This document shows positions 32,985 to 40,213 of a DNA stretch of 40,808 bases, one piece after another. Each line of letters begins with the position of its first letter. The first letter of the stretch is position 1. A program made the translations under genes and the position numbers. A model generated the notes under the pieces. That model was given only the letters and a program-made list of their open reading frames with translations. It was not told where the DNA came from and made no database searches. Source of the stretch: Microgenomates group bacterium RBG_16_45_19 (GTDB lineage: Bacteria; Patescibacteriota; Microgenomatia; UBA1400; RBG-16-45-19); NCBI GenBank assembly GCA_001803415.1, contig MHDC01000044.1, positions 1-40,808 of the forward strand. Reading direction: 5' to 3'.

Positions 32985-32990
32985 GCCCCA

Positions 32991-33019
32991 ATTGTACTAC
33001 CGCTGATGTCTCGAGCAAA
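32991..33019 (-). promoter_or_regulatory. Promoter of the membrane protein-recF-thpR unit: TTTGCT-N17-TACAAT
   Basis: TACAAT (32996-32991) is 6 nt before ATG 32984; TTTGCT (33019-33014), 17 nt upstream, lies inside the end of fpg. Confidence 0.5.
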
Positions 33020-33872
33020 AATAGGTTCCCCGCCCCCCCACCTTTATTTTCTTAATTACCCCATCACAGCCATTTAAACCACACCTTTGCCCCTCCCGCT
33101 TATAGACCAGAAACTCCTCTTGATATTGACCGCCCAGGCCGTTGATATGTTTGTAAGTATTTTCGCTGGCGCCACCTGCCTCAATGCCTCGCTTAATCAC
33201 TTGGACACAGGTTTGGTGCAGCCGTTTTATCTCCGCTGGTTTGAGAGAGTTCGCCTTTCGGGTTGGTTTCGTCTGGGTTAAGTAGAGCGCATCGTTAACA
33301 TAAATATTACCCAAACCTCCGATTTTAGCTTGATCTAACAACACTAGCTTTACAGGTCTGGTGGATCTTTTTAGCACCCCTTTTAAATACCCAACTGTAA
33401 ATTCCGGGTCAATGACATCCGGCGGCAATGTCCTACCAGTTGCTAACCACTCATCGCTCGTCGCTATTTTGATCCACCCAAACACCCGCATATCATTAAA
33501 AAACAACTTTGACCTGCCTGCCGGCGAGGCGGGTCCGTCCGTAAACCCGATGATTACTCGAGTATGCTTGCTTGGTAAACTATTCACCCAATCCTCAGTC
33601 GGATGTCCCCCCACCACCCGCCTTCCCTTATCTTGAAATATCAATTGTCCCGTCATCTTGAGGTGAATTAATAGCACCAAATCTTCTCGATCCAACTCCA
33701 CCGCCACCATCTTCGCCTTCCTCGTCACCCGTCTAATCTTCCGTCCCACCAAAATCTCCGACTCACCCACAAATGACTTTTCCCGCAACACTTGCACCGA
33801 CTTAATCTTTCTCCCCGGCAACACCTGTTGTAATTGTCTGGCTATGGTCTCGACTTCCGGTAACTCCGGCAT
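32997..33872 (-). CDS. mutM: Formamidopyrimidine-DNA glycosylase with variant zinc finger
   Basis: It removes 8-oxoguanine and FaPy lesions. The catalytic N-terminus MPELPEVE (Pro2, Glu3), the Lys in HLKMTGQL, the H2TH region KIGGLGNIYVNDALY, and GGASENTYKHINGLGGQY are complete. The C-terminal zinc finger is unusual: CGLNGC (C-x4-C, not C-x2-C) and CSRH (C-x2-H, not C-x2-C). A palindromic repeat at 33513-33533 encodes GPASPAGRSK inside the protein. TTGGCA-N16-TAAGAT 6 nt before the ATG gives a leaderless start. Confidence 0.95.
   Translation of the reverse strand: MPELPEVETIARQLQQVLPGRKIKSVQVLREKSFVGESEILVGRKIRRVTRKAKMVAVELDREDLVLLIHLKMTGQLIFQDKGRRVVGGHPTEDWVNSLPSKHTRVIIGFTDGPASPAGRSKLFFNDMRVFGWIKIATSDEWLATGRTLPPDVIDPEFTVGYLKGVLKRSTRPVKLVLLDQAKIGGLGNIYVNDALYLTQTKPTRKANSLKPAEIKRLHQTCVQVIKRGIEAGGASENTYKHINGLGGQYQEEFLVYKREGQRCGLNGCDGVIKKIKVGGRGTYFCSRHQR
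33513..33533. repeat. REP-like GC-rich palindrome inside mutM
   Basis: A 21-bp imperfect palindrome is centred on GCCGGC, with flanks CCTGCCT and GAGGCGGG. It encodes the small Gly/Pro/Ala insertion in Fpg. Confidence 0.7.
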
Positions 33873-33878
33873 AACGCT

Positions 33879-33906
33879 ATCTTACCCCAAACTTACCTGC
33901 TGCCAA
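33879..33906 (-). promoter_or_regulatory. Promoter of mutM: TTGGCA-N16-TAAGAT
   Basis: TTGGCA (33906-33901), a 16-nt spacer, TAAGAT (33884-33879), 6 nt, then ATG 33872. Leaderless; it overlaps the divergent RHH-gene promoter. Confidence 0.6.
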
Positions 33907-33930
33907 TCCTTATGTTATGGTGTATACACT
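33893..33930 (+). promoter_or_regulatory. Promoter and operator-like palindrome of the RHH gene
   Basis: TTACCT (33893-33898), a 17-nt spacer and TATGGT (33916-33921) precede the ATG at 33931. A perfect 10-bp palindrome GTGTATACAC (33920-33929), extended by AT-x on both arms, overlaps the -10/start region. It is a natural site for self-repression by the encoded ribbon-helix-helix protein. Confidence 0.55.
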
Positions 33931-34242
33931 ATGGATACCCAAATGACCCGGGTTCAAGCCTATTTGAATCCCCCAGACATTGCCCATCTGGATGGCCTGG
34001 CCAAAACCATTCGCACCAAACGCTCCCAAATCATTCGGGATGCTGTCTTGGCAGTTAATCTTCGTTACCACCAACTTGTTGGTTACTTAAAATCCAATAA
34101 TACCTCTAAAACTAACCCCTTACTAAGTCTTAGCGGCATTGGAAAAAGTAAAACCGGCCGATTTAGCGTTAATTTAGACACTATCGTCACTCTGGACCAG
34201 GGCTTTGCCAAAATCGGCCTCAAAACCGCGCCCAAACTCTAA
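33931..34242 (+). CDS. Ribbon-helix-helix (CopG/MetJ-like) transcriptional regulator, 103 aa
   Basis: TRVQAYLNP (beta strand), PDIAHLDGLAKTI and KRSQIIRDAVLAVN form a classic RHH DNA-binding fold. The remaining 50 or so residues have low similarity to anything I know. The frame extends upstream to 33844, but the ATG at 33931 gives the clean RHH start and follows the promoter. No toxin gene is adjacent, so it is an orphan antitoxin-like regulator. Its 3' end overlaps the convergent nuclease-family gene by 4 bp. Confidence 0.85.
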   Translation: MDTQMTRVQAYLNPPDIAHLDGLAKTIRTKRSQIIRDAVLAVNLRYHQLVGYLKSNNTSKTNPLLSLSGIGKSKTGRFSVNLDTIVTLDQGFAKIGLKTAPKL

Positions 34243-34988
34243 ACCTCCAACTCCACCACCACCGGCAGGTGGTCCGAAGCATCCATAACGGGTATCCTCG
34301 TCGACACCTGCTTAATCCCCTTACCCTTGATAAATACATAATCCACATGATACCTCTTATATCCCACTTTATGGATAGTTGGGTGCAGCGTCGGTTCCGT
34401 CGGCTTAGATACATCTGCCAGACCTTGACTCAACAATTCATAATTCTCATTCCCATAGGGCGTATTCATATCCCCACATAAGATATACTCATCATAATCG
34501 GCCAAAAAACCTTTTACTTGTTTCGTCGCCTGCAATTGGTGTTCGGTCACTCCGGCGTGTGGTGTAATGGTGTGATGGGTTGTGAACACCCATAACTTAC
34601 CTCCTCCTATCCCAATCTTTTGGCCAATCAAAACTCTGGGGATGTTATACCGGTCCTTTCCCCCAGCCTCTAGAATTTCCTCTGTTGCCCGTCTTTCATA
34701 TCGAAATTCTTTGATCTCCCTTACCGGCAACCCAGTATATATAGCTATACCCATGTCATACTTCCCCTGGCCTTCATCCGCCCAAAAATATCGGCGGTAA
34801 ATCCCGTCGATCCCTAACCCTTGCTTAATTTCCTCGAATAAATTCACCTCCGCCGCCCCTTGTCCTTGCCCTCTCATCCCCACCTCCTGTAGACAAACGA
34901 TGTCTGCCTTTTCAGACTGTAAAAACTGTATTACCTTATCTAGGTGCCTCCCTTGCCAGACGTTGTAAGTAATCAGTTTAAACTTCAT
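34239..34988 (-). CDS. Endonuclease/exonuclease/phosphatase (EEP) family protein
   Basis: The EEP fold signatures are LITYNVWQGRHLDKV, IVCLQEVG (metal-binding Glu), VFTTHHT, ILCGDMNTPYG (Asp/Asn) and ASDHLPVVVEL (Asp-His pair). The family cleaves phosphodiesters in nucleic acids, lipids or sugars, so the substrate cannot be fixed. The 249-aa length from ATG 34988 overlaps the glycosyltransferase by 11 bp; the longer basic extension (MRRSGRKSR) is less likely. Confidence 0.9.
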   Translation of the reverse strand: MKFKLITYNVWQGRHLDKVIQFLQSEKADIVCLQEVGMRGQGQGAAEVNLFEEIKQGLGIDGIYRRYFWADEGQGKYDMGIAIYTGLPVREIKEFRYERRATEEILEAGGKDRYNIPRVLIGQKIGIGGGKLWVFTTHHTITPHAGVTEHQLQATKQVKGFLADYDEYILCGDMNTPYGNENYELLSQGLADVSKPTEPTLHPTIHKVGYKRYHVDYVFIKGKGIKQVSTRIPVMDASDHLPVVVELEV

Positions 34989-36129
34989 CCTGCTTTTCCT
35001 GCCACTTCTCCTCAACTAACTTACCCATCTCTCTCACAAACCTCTCTTTAGAAAATTTTTGAGCGTGGTTAATCATATCCTGTGGCTTGTAGCTTGTCGC
35101 TTGTAGCTTCTTAATCGCTCCCATCAACCCTTCCACCGAGTATTCGTCGAATTTAATCCCAGTCTTTCCCTCCACCACCGTTTCCCGATACCCACCGCCG
35201 TTATAGGCAATTACTGGTGTGCCGCACAGCATCGCTTCCACCGGTGTCAACCCAAAATCCTCATCCTTGGCCAATGCCAAAAATGCCTTGGCTCCACTAT
35301 AAAGTTCCGTCAGTTTATCATCCGCTACAAACCCCAAAAACTCCACCGACGGTCCGGCCATCGCCTTAAGCCGTTTCTCCTCTCGGCTATAGCCTCCCCC
35401 CACCCCCACTACTTTCAATGGTATCTTCAATTGATTCGCCGCTTCCACCGCCATCGACAACCCCTTCCCCCCCACTAGCCTCGAAATTACCAAATAGTAC
35501 TCTCGAGATTCGCGACTAGCAACTAGTGATTTACTAATCTCTCGTCGCAAACCGCTAATCGCTAATTCTGCTGGTGGGTAAACGACTATGGCTTCCCTCC
35601 GGTAAAACTTTTTTATCCTCTCCTGGACATTCTTCGAATTAGCCACAAACTCATCCACCCGCTGGGCTGCCAAAAAATCATATTGCCTTAAGAATTTATT
35701 GACGATACCAGCATAAATCCTCACCGGCCAATATCTCTGCCAATTTATTGAGGTGTCATAGCCATACAAATACCTCGGTGGTGTGTGGCAATAACAGATA
35801 TGTAAAGTTTCCGGTCGGGTGATCACACCCTTGGTGATATACCAGGAAGCCGAGGAAATAACTACATCAAACTCACTCAAATCAAAGCTTTCCCAAATTA
35901 AGGGTGCCAAAAACCTCAATGGGGAATGGAGTTTTGTAGCAAAGCCTGGGATCGACTGCGCCCAAGAATGAATAATAGTCCGCTGCTTAAACCATTTATA
36001 CGCTTCCCCTTCCGGCCTATAGAACGCGGTGTAAATCGGTGCCTCAGGATACATCTCAGCCAACACCTCCAAAACTCTTTCCGCCCCGCCAAACTCATTC
36101 AGATAATCATGCACCAACGCTACTCGCAT
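34978..36129 (-). CDS. Glycosyltransferase family 4
   Basis: The N-lobe VALVHDYLNEFGGAERVLEVLAEMYP has the GGAE motif, followed by CYCHTPPRYLYGYD and VVYPPAEL, then the donor lobe VISRLVGGKGLSMAVEAANQL and the E-x7-E region EDFGLTPVEAMLCGTPVIAYNGGGYRETV. It resembles mannosyl/glucosyl transferases of polysaccharide assembly. ATG 36129 is 1 nt after the 5'-nuclease stop. Two repeat tracts (35086-35106 and 35513-35567) encode KKLQATSYKPQD and SKSLVASRESRE-type inserts. Confidence 0.92.
   Translation of the reverse strand: MRVALVHDYLNEFGGAERVLEVLAEMYPEAPIYTAFYRPEGEAYKWFKQRTIIHSWAQSIPGFATKLHSPLRFLAPLIWESFDLSEFDVVISSASWYITKGVITRPETLHICYCHTPPRYLYGYDTSINWQRYWPVRIYAGIVNKFLRQYDFLAAQRVDEFVANSKNVQERIKKFYRREAIVVYPPAELAISGLRREISKSLVASRESREYYLVISRLVGGKGLSMAVEAANQLKIPLKVVGVGGGYSREEKRLKAMAGPSVEFLGFVADDKLTELYSGAKAFLALAKDEDFGLTPVEAMLCGTPVIAYNGGGYRETVVEGKTGIKFDEYSVEGLMGAIKKLQATSYKPQDMINHAQKFSKERFVREMGKLVEEKWQEKQDEV
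35086..35106. repeat. Heptanucleotide tract (CTTGTAG/CTTGTCG) inside the GT4 gene
   Basis: Three 7-bp units, CTTGTAG, CTTGTCG and CTTGTAG, are followed by CTTC. They encode KLQATSYKP near the C-terminus. Confidence 0.85.
35513..35567. repeat. Degenerate heptamer block inside the GT4 gene
   Basis: CGACTAG and CAACTAG (35513-35526) are followed after an irregular stretch by GCTAATC and GCTAATT (35554-35567). They encode a variable segment (RREISKSLVASRESRE) just before the donor-lobe VISRLVGGKG motif. Confidence 0.65.
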
Positions 36130-36130
36130 A

Positions 36131-37078
36131 TTAAAATAAAGCCTCCTGCACCGATTGCTCAAACGCATCGGCGGGCAACTTGCTGATTAAACTGGTAAAC
36201 TCCAGTTCGGTAAACAGGTTCACCGCCTTTTGCTTATCATACGCCTTCACCTCGGCGGCTTTAAGATCAAGCTTGATCGGCACCTTGGTCACAATTGTCG
36301 CCAAAGTTCGGCTCTCAAAGGCCGAGTCGCGGCCGGATACGATTTTCTGTTTGACCGATCCGGCCAGCTCATCCACATGCTCATACACTCCCTCCAAGTT
36401 AGTATAAGCCGTCAGGAGCTTCACCGCCGTCACCTTGCCGATACCCCGAATGCCTGGAATATTATCACTGGCGTCTCCCGCCAGTCCTTTATAATCCGGC
36501 ACCTGCTTAGGCGTCACTCCCAAATCCCGCTTGACCTCGGCTTCATCATAAATTACCGCCGGCCTATTCACTCTGGCCGGCAGGTACACTCGCACTGGTC
36601 CTGAGCCTGCCTGTAGTGAGCCTGCCGAATCTACCGAACCATCATCTACCAACTGCAAGGTGTCCTTGTCTCCGGTCACAATGATTGCCTCCATCTCGAC
36701 CGCCGCCGCTTGCCTTGCCAGCGTCCCGATCACGTCATCCGCCTCATAAGTTGCCTTAGTAAACACCGGCACATTTAAAGTTTCTACCAATCCAAAAGTT
36801 AGTGGTTCCTGGGCTTTCAACTCCTCCGGCATCTTTTCCCGGTGGGCTTTGTAAGCCGGAAAGACTTCGTGGCGAAACGTCCGACCCACATCAAACGACA
36901 CCGCCAAATGCGTCGGCTCCAGTTCCTCTAGCACAGTCAACAGAATTCGGGTAAAACCGTAGACCGCATTCACCAGCGTCCCATCTCGTTTGGTTAAAGT
37001 TTGCGGAAAGGCAAACCAGGCCCGATACAGCATCGCGTGTCCATCAATTAGCACTAGCTTCTTTTTCTGTTCTTCCAT
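36131..37078 (-). CDS. Stand-alone 5'-3' exonuclease (Pol I N-terminal-type FEN nuclease)
   Basis: A PIN-like 5'-nuclease of about 315 aa with no polymerase domain: KLVLIDGHAMLYRAWFAF, AVSFDVGRTFRHEVFPAYKAHR, YEADDVIGTLA, IIVTGDKDTLQLVDD and GLAGDASDNIPGIRGIGKVTA (helix-hairpin-helix). It removes RNA primers or flaps. ATG 37078 is chosen because TACAAT lies 6 nt upstream; the longer start would translate that box as YNT. A repeat element at 36602-36629 encodes DGSVDSAGSLQAGSG right after the catalytic TGDKDT region. Confidence 0.92.
   Translation of the reverse strand: MEEQKKKLVLIDGHAMLYRAWFAFPQTLTKRDGTLVNAVYGFTRILLTVLEELEPTHLAVSFDVGRTFRHEVFPAYKAHREKMPEELKAQEPLTFGLVETLNVPVFTKATYEADDVIGTLARQAAAVEMEAIIVTGDKDTLQLVDDGSVDSAGSLQAGSGPVRVYLPARVNRPAVIYDEAEVKRDLGVTPKQVPDYKGLAGDASDNIPGIRGIGKVTAVKLLTAYTNLEGVYEHVDELAGSVKQKIVSGRDSAFESRTLATIVTKVPIKLDLKAAEVKAYDKQKAVNLFTELEFTSLISKLPADAFEQSVQEALF
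36602..36629. repeat. Duplicated REP-like element inside the 5'-nuclease gene
   Basis: TGAGCCTGCC occurs at 36602-36611 and 36617-36626, the second followed by GAA. It is related to the CCCTGAGCTTGCCGAAGGG element in the DNA ligase gene. Confidence 0.65.
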
Positions 37079-37084
37079 GGCTGT

Positions 37085-37090
37085 ATTGTA
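37085..37090 (-). promoter_or_regulatory. -10-like TACAAT of the 5'-nuclease/GT4/EEP unit
   Basis: TACAAT is followed by 6 nt and ATG 37078, a leaderless arrangement. The -35 box is weak. Confidence 0.45.
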
Positions 37091-37112
37091 GTACACCCCC
37101 TGCTCTTCGCCC

Positions 37113-37143
37113 AGTTGACCAACTTGACCAACTATGATATAAA
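37113..37143 (+). promoter_or_regulatory. Promoter and operator-like repeat of the phd-vapC pair
   Basis: The -35 TTGACC (37115-37120), a 17-nt spacer and TATAAA (37138-37143) precede ATG 37153 by 9 nt. The -35 lies in a 21-bp imperfect palindrome (37113-37133) built from two tandem TTGACCAAC units, a likely antitoxin operator. A second palindrome, AAGATCTT, is at 37142-37149. Confidence 0.7.
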
Positions 37144-37152
37144 GATCTTATT

Positions 37153-37404
37153 ATGGAAGTCTACAACGTTTACCAAGCCAAGACTAACCTTTCCCACCTC
37201 CTAAGCTTAGTCCAAAAAGGCCAAAGCATCACCATCGCTAAAGCCAACAAACCCATCGCTGACTTGGTACCACACCAAAAAAAGACACTTAAAACCAGAA
37301 AACTCGATTTTCTAAAGGGTAAAATTAAAATCGCTCCTGATTTTGACGCCTACGACAAAGTCATCGAAAAGCTTTTCTATGAAAGCAAAATCTTTCCTGG
37401 TTGA
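37153..37404 (+). CDS. Phd/YefM-type antitoxin, 83 aa
   Basis: The opening MEVYNVYQAKTNLSHLLSLV with QSITIAKANKPIADLVP is the Phd/YefM DNA-binding fold. The C-terminal tail (DFLKGKIKIAPDFDAYDK) is the expected toxin-neutralising segment, of the type seen with PIN toxins (L-x-G-K-I-x-I-x-x-D-F-D). Its end overlaps vapC by 26 bp. It is likely a self-repressor at the upstream palindrome. Confidence 0.93.
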   Translation: MEVYNVYQAKTNLSHLLSLVQKGQSITIAKANKPIADLVPHQKKTLKTRKLDFLKGKIKIAPDFDAYDKVIEKLFYESKIFPG

Positions 37405-37771
37405 TACTCATATCATCCTTTGGGCTTCACATCAAAGCCATCGTCTTCCTTTAACCGTCAGAGAGATTCTTACCGACCCCCACCATCGCTGTTATGTAAG
37501 TTTAGTTAGCATTTGGGAAATAACTATTAAAAACCAAGCTGGGAAGATCGAAGTCCCTAAAAACTTTAGCCGGATCATCGAGTCAATAGGCTATTTATCC
37601 CTACCCATCACCCTAGACCATATCCAATCTCTTTATCAACTCCCCCCGATCCACAAAGACCCCTTTGATCGACTCATCGCCGCTCAATGTCTGGTCGAAA
37701 ACCTCACCCTCATCACTACTGACAAAAACTTACTCCGCTACCCAATTAAAACTCTAAAACCTAACCACTAG
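37379..37771 (+). CDS. vapC: PIN-domain ribonuclease toxin (VapC-like)
   Basis: 130 aa from ATG 37379, which starts inside the antitoxin gene. The PIN acidic residues are in FLVDTHIILWA (Asp9), VSIWEITIK (Glu), KDPFDRLIAAQC (Asp) and TTDKNL (Asp). It is expected to cut RNA when unneutralised. The longer upstream frame (from 37343) lies wholly within the antitoxin and is not used. The convergent K+ channel gene ends 3 nt after its stop. Confidence 0.93.
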   Translation: MKAKSFLVDTHIILWASHQSHRLPLTVREILTDPHHRCYVSLVSIWEITIKNQAGKIEVPKNFSRIIESIGYLSLPITLDHIQSLYQLPPIHKDPFDRLIAAQCLVENLTLITTDKNLLRYPIKTLKPNH

Positions 37772-37774
37772 GCA

Positions 37775-38209
37775 CTAAGATCTATTTTCCCCATTCTCCA
37801 CTTGATTCTTCACCACAAACTGCTCCTGTTTTTCGATCCGGTCCAATTTCACCTCAATCGCGTCCAAGCGCTCGTTTAACCGCCGCCGGTGAAACCGATC
37901 CTTGGCTTCATCCAACGACACCGTTGCCAGTGACACCAATAAGCCAAATGCTAAGACCCCAGCGACCTGGAGGATCATCCCGATCAATTTACCCATTGAG
38001 GTCACCGGCACCATATCGCCGTAACCCACACTCGTAATCGTGGTCACCGACCACCACAGTCCATCAAAGACATTGGTAATGATCGCCCGCCGCGATCCTC
38101 GTTCCACCGGAACGACGATGATTCCCAACACAACCGCTAAGACACACAAACTCCAAAACAATTTCTGAAACCGTCGCTGCTTGATTAAAGCTTCCGAAGC
38201 GTTACCCAT
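37775..38209 (-). CDS. Two-TM potassium channel with C-terminal coiled coil
   Basis: TM1 LFWSLCVLAVVLGIIVVPV, a pore helix WWSVTTITSVGYGDM with the K+ selectivity filter TSVGYGD, and TM2 LIGMILQVAGVLAFGLLVSL form a KcsA-like channel. The last 50 or so residues (DAKDRFHRRR...LDAIEVKLDRIEKQEQ) predict a coiled coil for tetramer assembly. No ligand-binding RCK domain is present. TAGAAT, formed by the ftsH stop region (38221-38216), lies 6 nt before the ATG. Confidence 0.92.
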   Translation of the reverse strand: MGNASEALIKQRRFQKLFWSLCVLAVVLGIIVVPVERGSRRAIITNVFDGLWWSVTTITSVGYGDMVPVTSMGKLIGMILQVAGVLAFGLLVSLATVSLDEAKDRFHRRRLNERLDAIEVKLDRIEKQEQFVVKNQVENGENRS

Positions 38210-38218
38210 AGCCTCATT

Positions 38219-40159
38219 CTAATTCATTATTTTTGGTTTGGCTTTAGGTCTGCCTATAATGGCTTCAAACTCATCGGTGTCGATGCTTTCCTGCTCTAAC
38301 AGCTTATCCACTACCCGATCTAATGCCAAGCGCTCCCGCTTAATCACCACCTCAGCCAGCTGTCCGGCTTTGGCGATGATCTTCCCAATTTCCTCATCCA
38401 CCTGAGCCTGCTTTTTCTCCGACAATTTGGTTGGCTCGATATACAATCGCCCCCATTCGGCCGTATCAAATTGCGGCCCCAAATTCACCGGTCCCAGGTC
38501 CGACATGCCGTAATCCACCACCATCGCCCTGGCTACTCTGGTTGCCCGATCAATGTCGCTGGCCGCTCCACCCGTCAATTCATTAAAGACAATTTTTTCG
38601 GCCGACCGCCCACCCAGTAACACCGCGATATCTTCCAAGAGTTCGCTCTTAGTCTGCTGATACTTATCTTTTTCCGGCGGCGTCAAGGTGTAACCCAAAG
38701 CCATGCCCCGGCTGACAATACTCACCCGGTGCACCCGATCGGTATGAGGTAAGAAGTGAGCTACTATAGCGTGCCCGGCTTCATGGTAAGCCGTCATTTT
38801 CCGCTCATAATCATCTTGCAGCCGCTTCCGCTCCGGCCCCAACTTCACTTTCATCGCTGCTTCTTCGACATCATGGGCGTTAATCGAATCCCGATTATTT
38901 CGAGCCGCCAAAATCGCCGCTTCGTTCAGCATATTCTCAATGTCTGCTCCTGAATAACCGACTGTCCGTTTGGCCACTCGCTCCCAATTCACTTCCTGGT
39001 CGAACGGTTTACCTACGGCATGGATCGCCAAAATCCGCTTCCGCTCTTCTAAATCCGGCAGCATCACCGTTACCCGCCGGTCAAATCGACCCGGTCGGGT
39101 TAAGGCCGGATCCAGTAAGTCGCCCCGGTTGGTAGCGGCCAAAACGATCACGTTGTCATTTGGGGTGAAGCCATCCATCTCCACTAGAATTTGATTTAAA
39201 GTTTGTTCTCGTTCATCATGCCCTCCGGCCGTGCCCAAACCCCGCATCCGGCCAATAGCATCAATCTCATCGATGAAGATAATACAGGGAGAGTTTTTCT
39301 TGGCCGTATCAAACAAATCTCGAACCCGTGAGGCACCGACCCCCACCAGCATTTCCATAAATTCCGACCCGGCCATCGAGAAAAACGGCACTCCGGCTTC
39401 TCCTGCCACCGCCCGAGCCAACAAGGTTTTGCCGGTTCCCGACGGTCCGACTAAAAGGACGCCTTTGGGTGTCCTGGCTCCCAACTTCCGGTACTTTTTC
39501 GGATTCTTTAAAAAGTCCACCACTTCTTCCAGTTCCAATTTTGCTTCCTGCACTCCGCCCACATCTTTAAAGGTTACATTCTGCTTACCCTTTGCAAACA
39601 ATTTAGCTTTACTCCGGCCAAAACCCATAATGCCGTCCTGGGCTCCCCGAGCCTGACGAATAATAAACACAAAGAACAGCACCATCAATAGAATCGGCAA
39701 ACCATTGATCAACACTTCAAACAGGAGGCCGCTCATCGGCGGTTCCCTATACTCTACCTGCACCGAATCCGGTTCAATGCCACCGTACTCCAGCAAAGTG
39801 ACAATGTCCGTCTGCGGACTCTTGGTTACGTATTTCACTTCATCAGAATTGACGTAGGCGACTTCAATCTGTGATCCGGTATCCACCAGCCTTTCCACTT
39901 CACTCTGACTAATATCCTCATACATTTGAGTCATGGAAATTTGGTTCTTTTTGCCCATTCCGGTAAACACTTGACTCAAGAGCGGTAAGAACAGCAGTAA
40001 AATTAAAAACCAAATCAGCAAGCGCCGGATATTAAACTCCATCTTGAATTCATACTTTTTCAACGGCGGCACCGGCCCCTTACCCGCATTTTTAGCTTTC
40101 TCTGGTTTCGTAGGTGTGGGCTTAGCTGCCGGCTTCTCCGGTGTGGGTGCTTTAAACAT
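38219..40159 (-). CDS. ftsH: ATP-dependent zinc metalloprotease FtsH
   Basis: A membrane AAA+ protease for damaged or regulatory proteins. A Lys/Pro-rich cytosolic N-tail is followed by TM1 ([19 protein letters not shown]), a periplasmic segment and TM2 ([23 protein letters not shown]). The AAA domain has Walker A GPSGTGKT (about 236, Ser replacing the usual second Pro), pore loop [18 protein letters not shown], Walker [12 protein letters not shown] and [23 protein letters not shown]. The protease domain has HEAGH (about 458). At 646 aa it is complete. Confidence 0.97.
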   Translation of the reverse strand: MFKAPTPEKPAAKPTPTKPEKAKNAGKGPVPPLKKYEFKMEFNIRRLLIWFLILLLFLPLLSQVFTGMGKKNQISMTQMYEDISQSEVERLVDTGSQIEVAYVNSDEVKYVTKSPQTDIVTLLEYGGIEPDSVQVEYREPPMSGLLFEVLINGLPILLMVLFFVFIIRQARGAQDGIMGFGRSKAKLFAKGKQNVTFKDVGGVQEAKLELEEVVDFLKNPKKYRKLGARTPKGVLLVGPSGTGKTLLARAVAGEAGVPFFSMAGSEFMEMLVGVGASRVRDLFDTAKKNSPCIIFIDEIDAIGRMRGLGTAGGHDEREQTLNQILVEMDGFTPNDNVIVLAATNRGDLLDPALTRPGRFDRRVTVMLPDLEERKRILAIHAVGKPFDQEVNWERVAKRTVGYSGADIENMLNEAAILAARNNRDSINAHDVEEAAMKVKLGPERKRLQDDYERKMTAYHEAGHAIVAHFLPHTDRVHRVSIVSRGMALGYTLTPPEKDKYQQTKSELLEDIAVLLGGRSAEKIVFNELTGGAASDIDRATRVARAMVVDYGMSDLGPVNLGPQFDTAEWGRLYIEPTKLSEKKQAQVDEEIGKIIAKAGQLAEVVIKRERLALDRVVDKLLEQESIDTDEFEAIIGRPKAKPKIMN

Positions 40160-40172
40160 AGTTTGCAGGCTG

Positions 40173-40201
40173 ATTATCTCATCAACAGACTATTCTACCA
40201 A
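40173..40201 (-). promoter_or_regulatory. Candidate ftsH promoter: TTGGTA-N17-GATAAT
   Basis: TTGGTA (40201-40196) and GATAAT (40178-40173) are separated by 17 nt. The expected leader is about 7 nt. It lies in the gap after the MetRS-type domain gene, so ftsH may be expressed both from here and by read-through. Confidence 0.45.
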
Positions 40202-40213
40202 ATATACTGCCGG

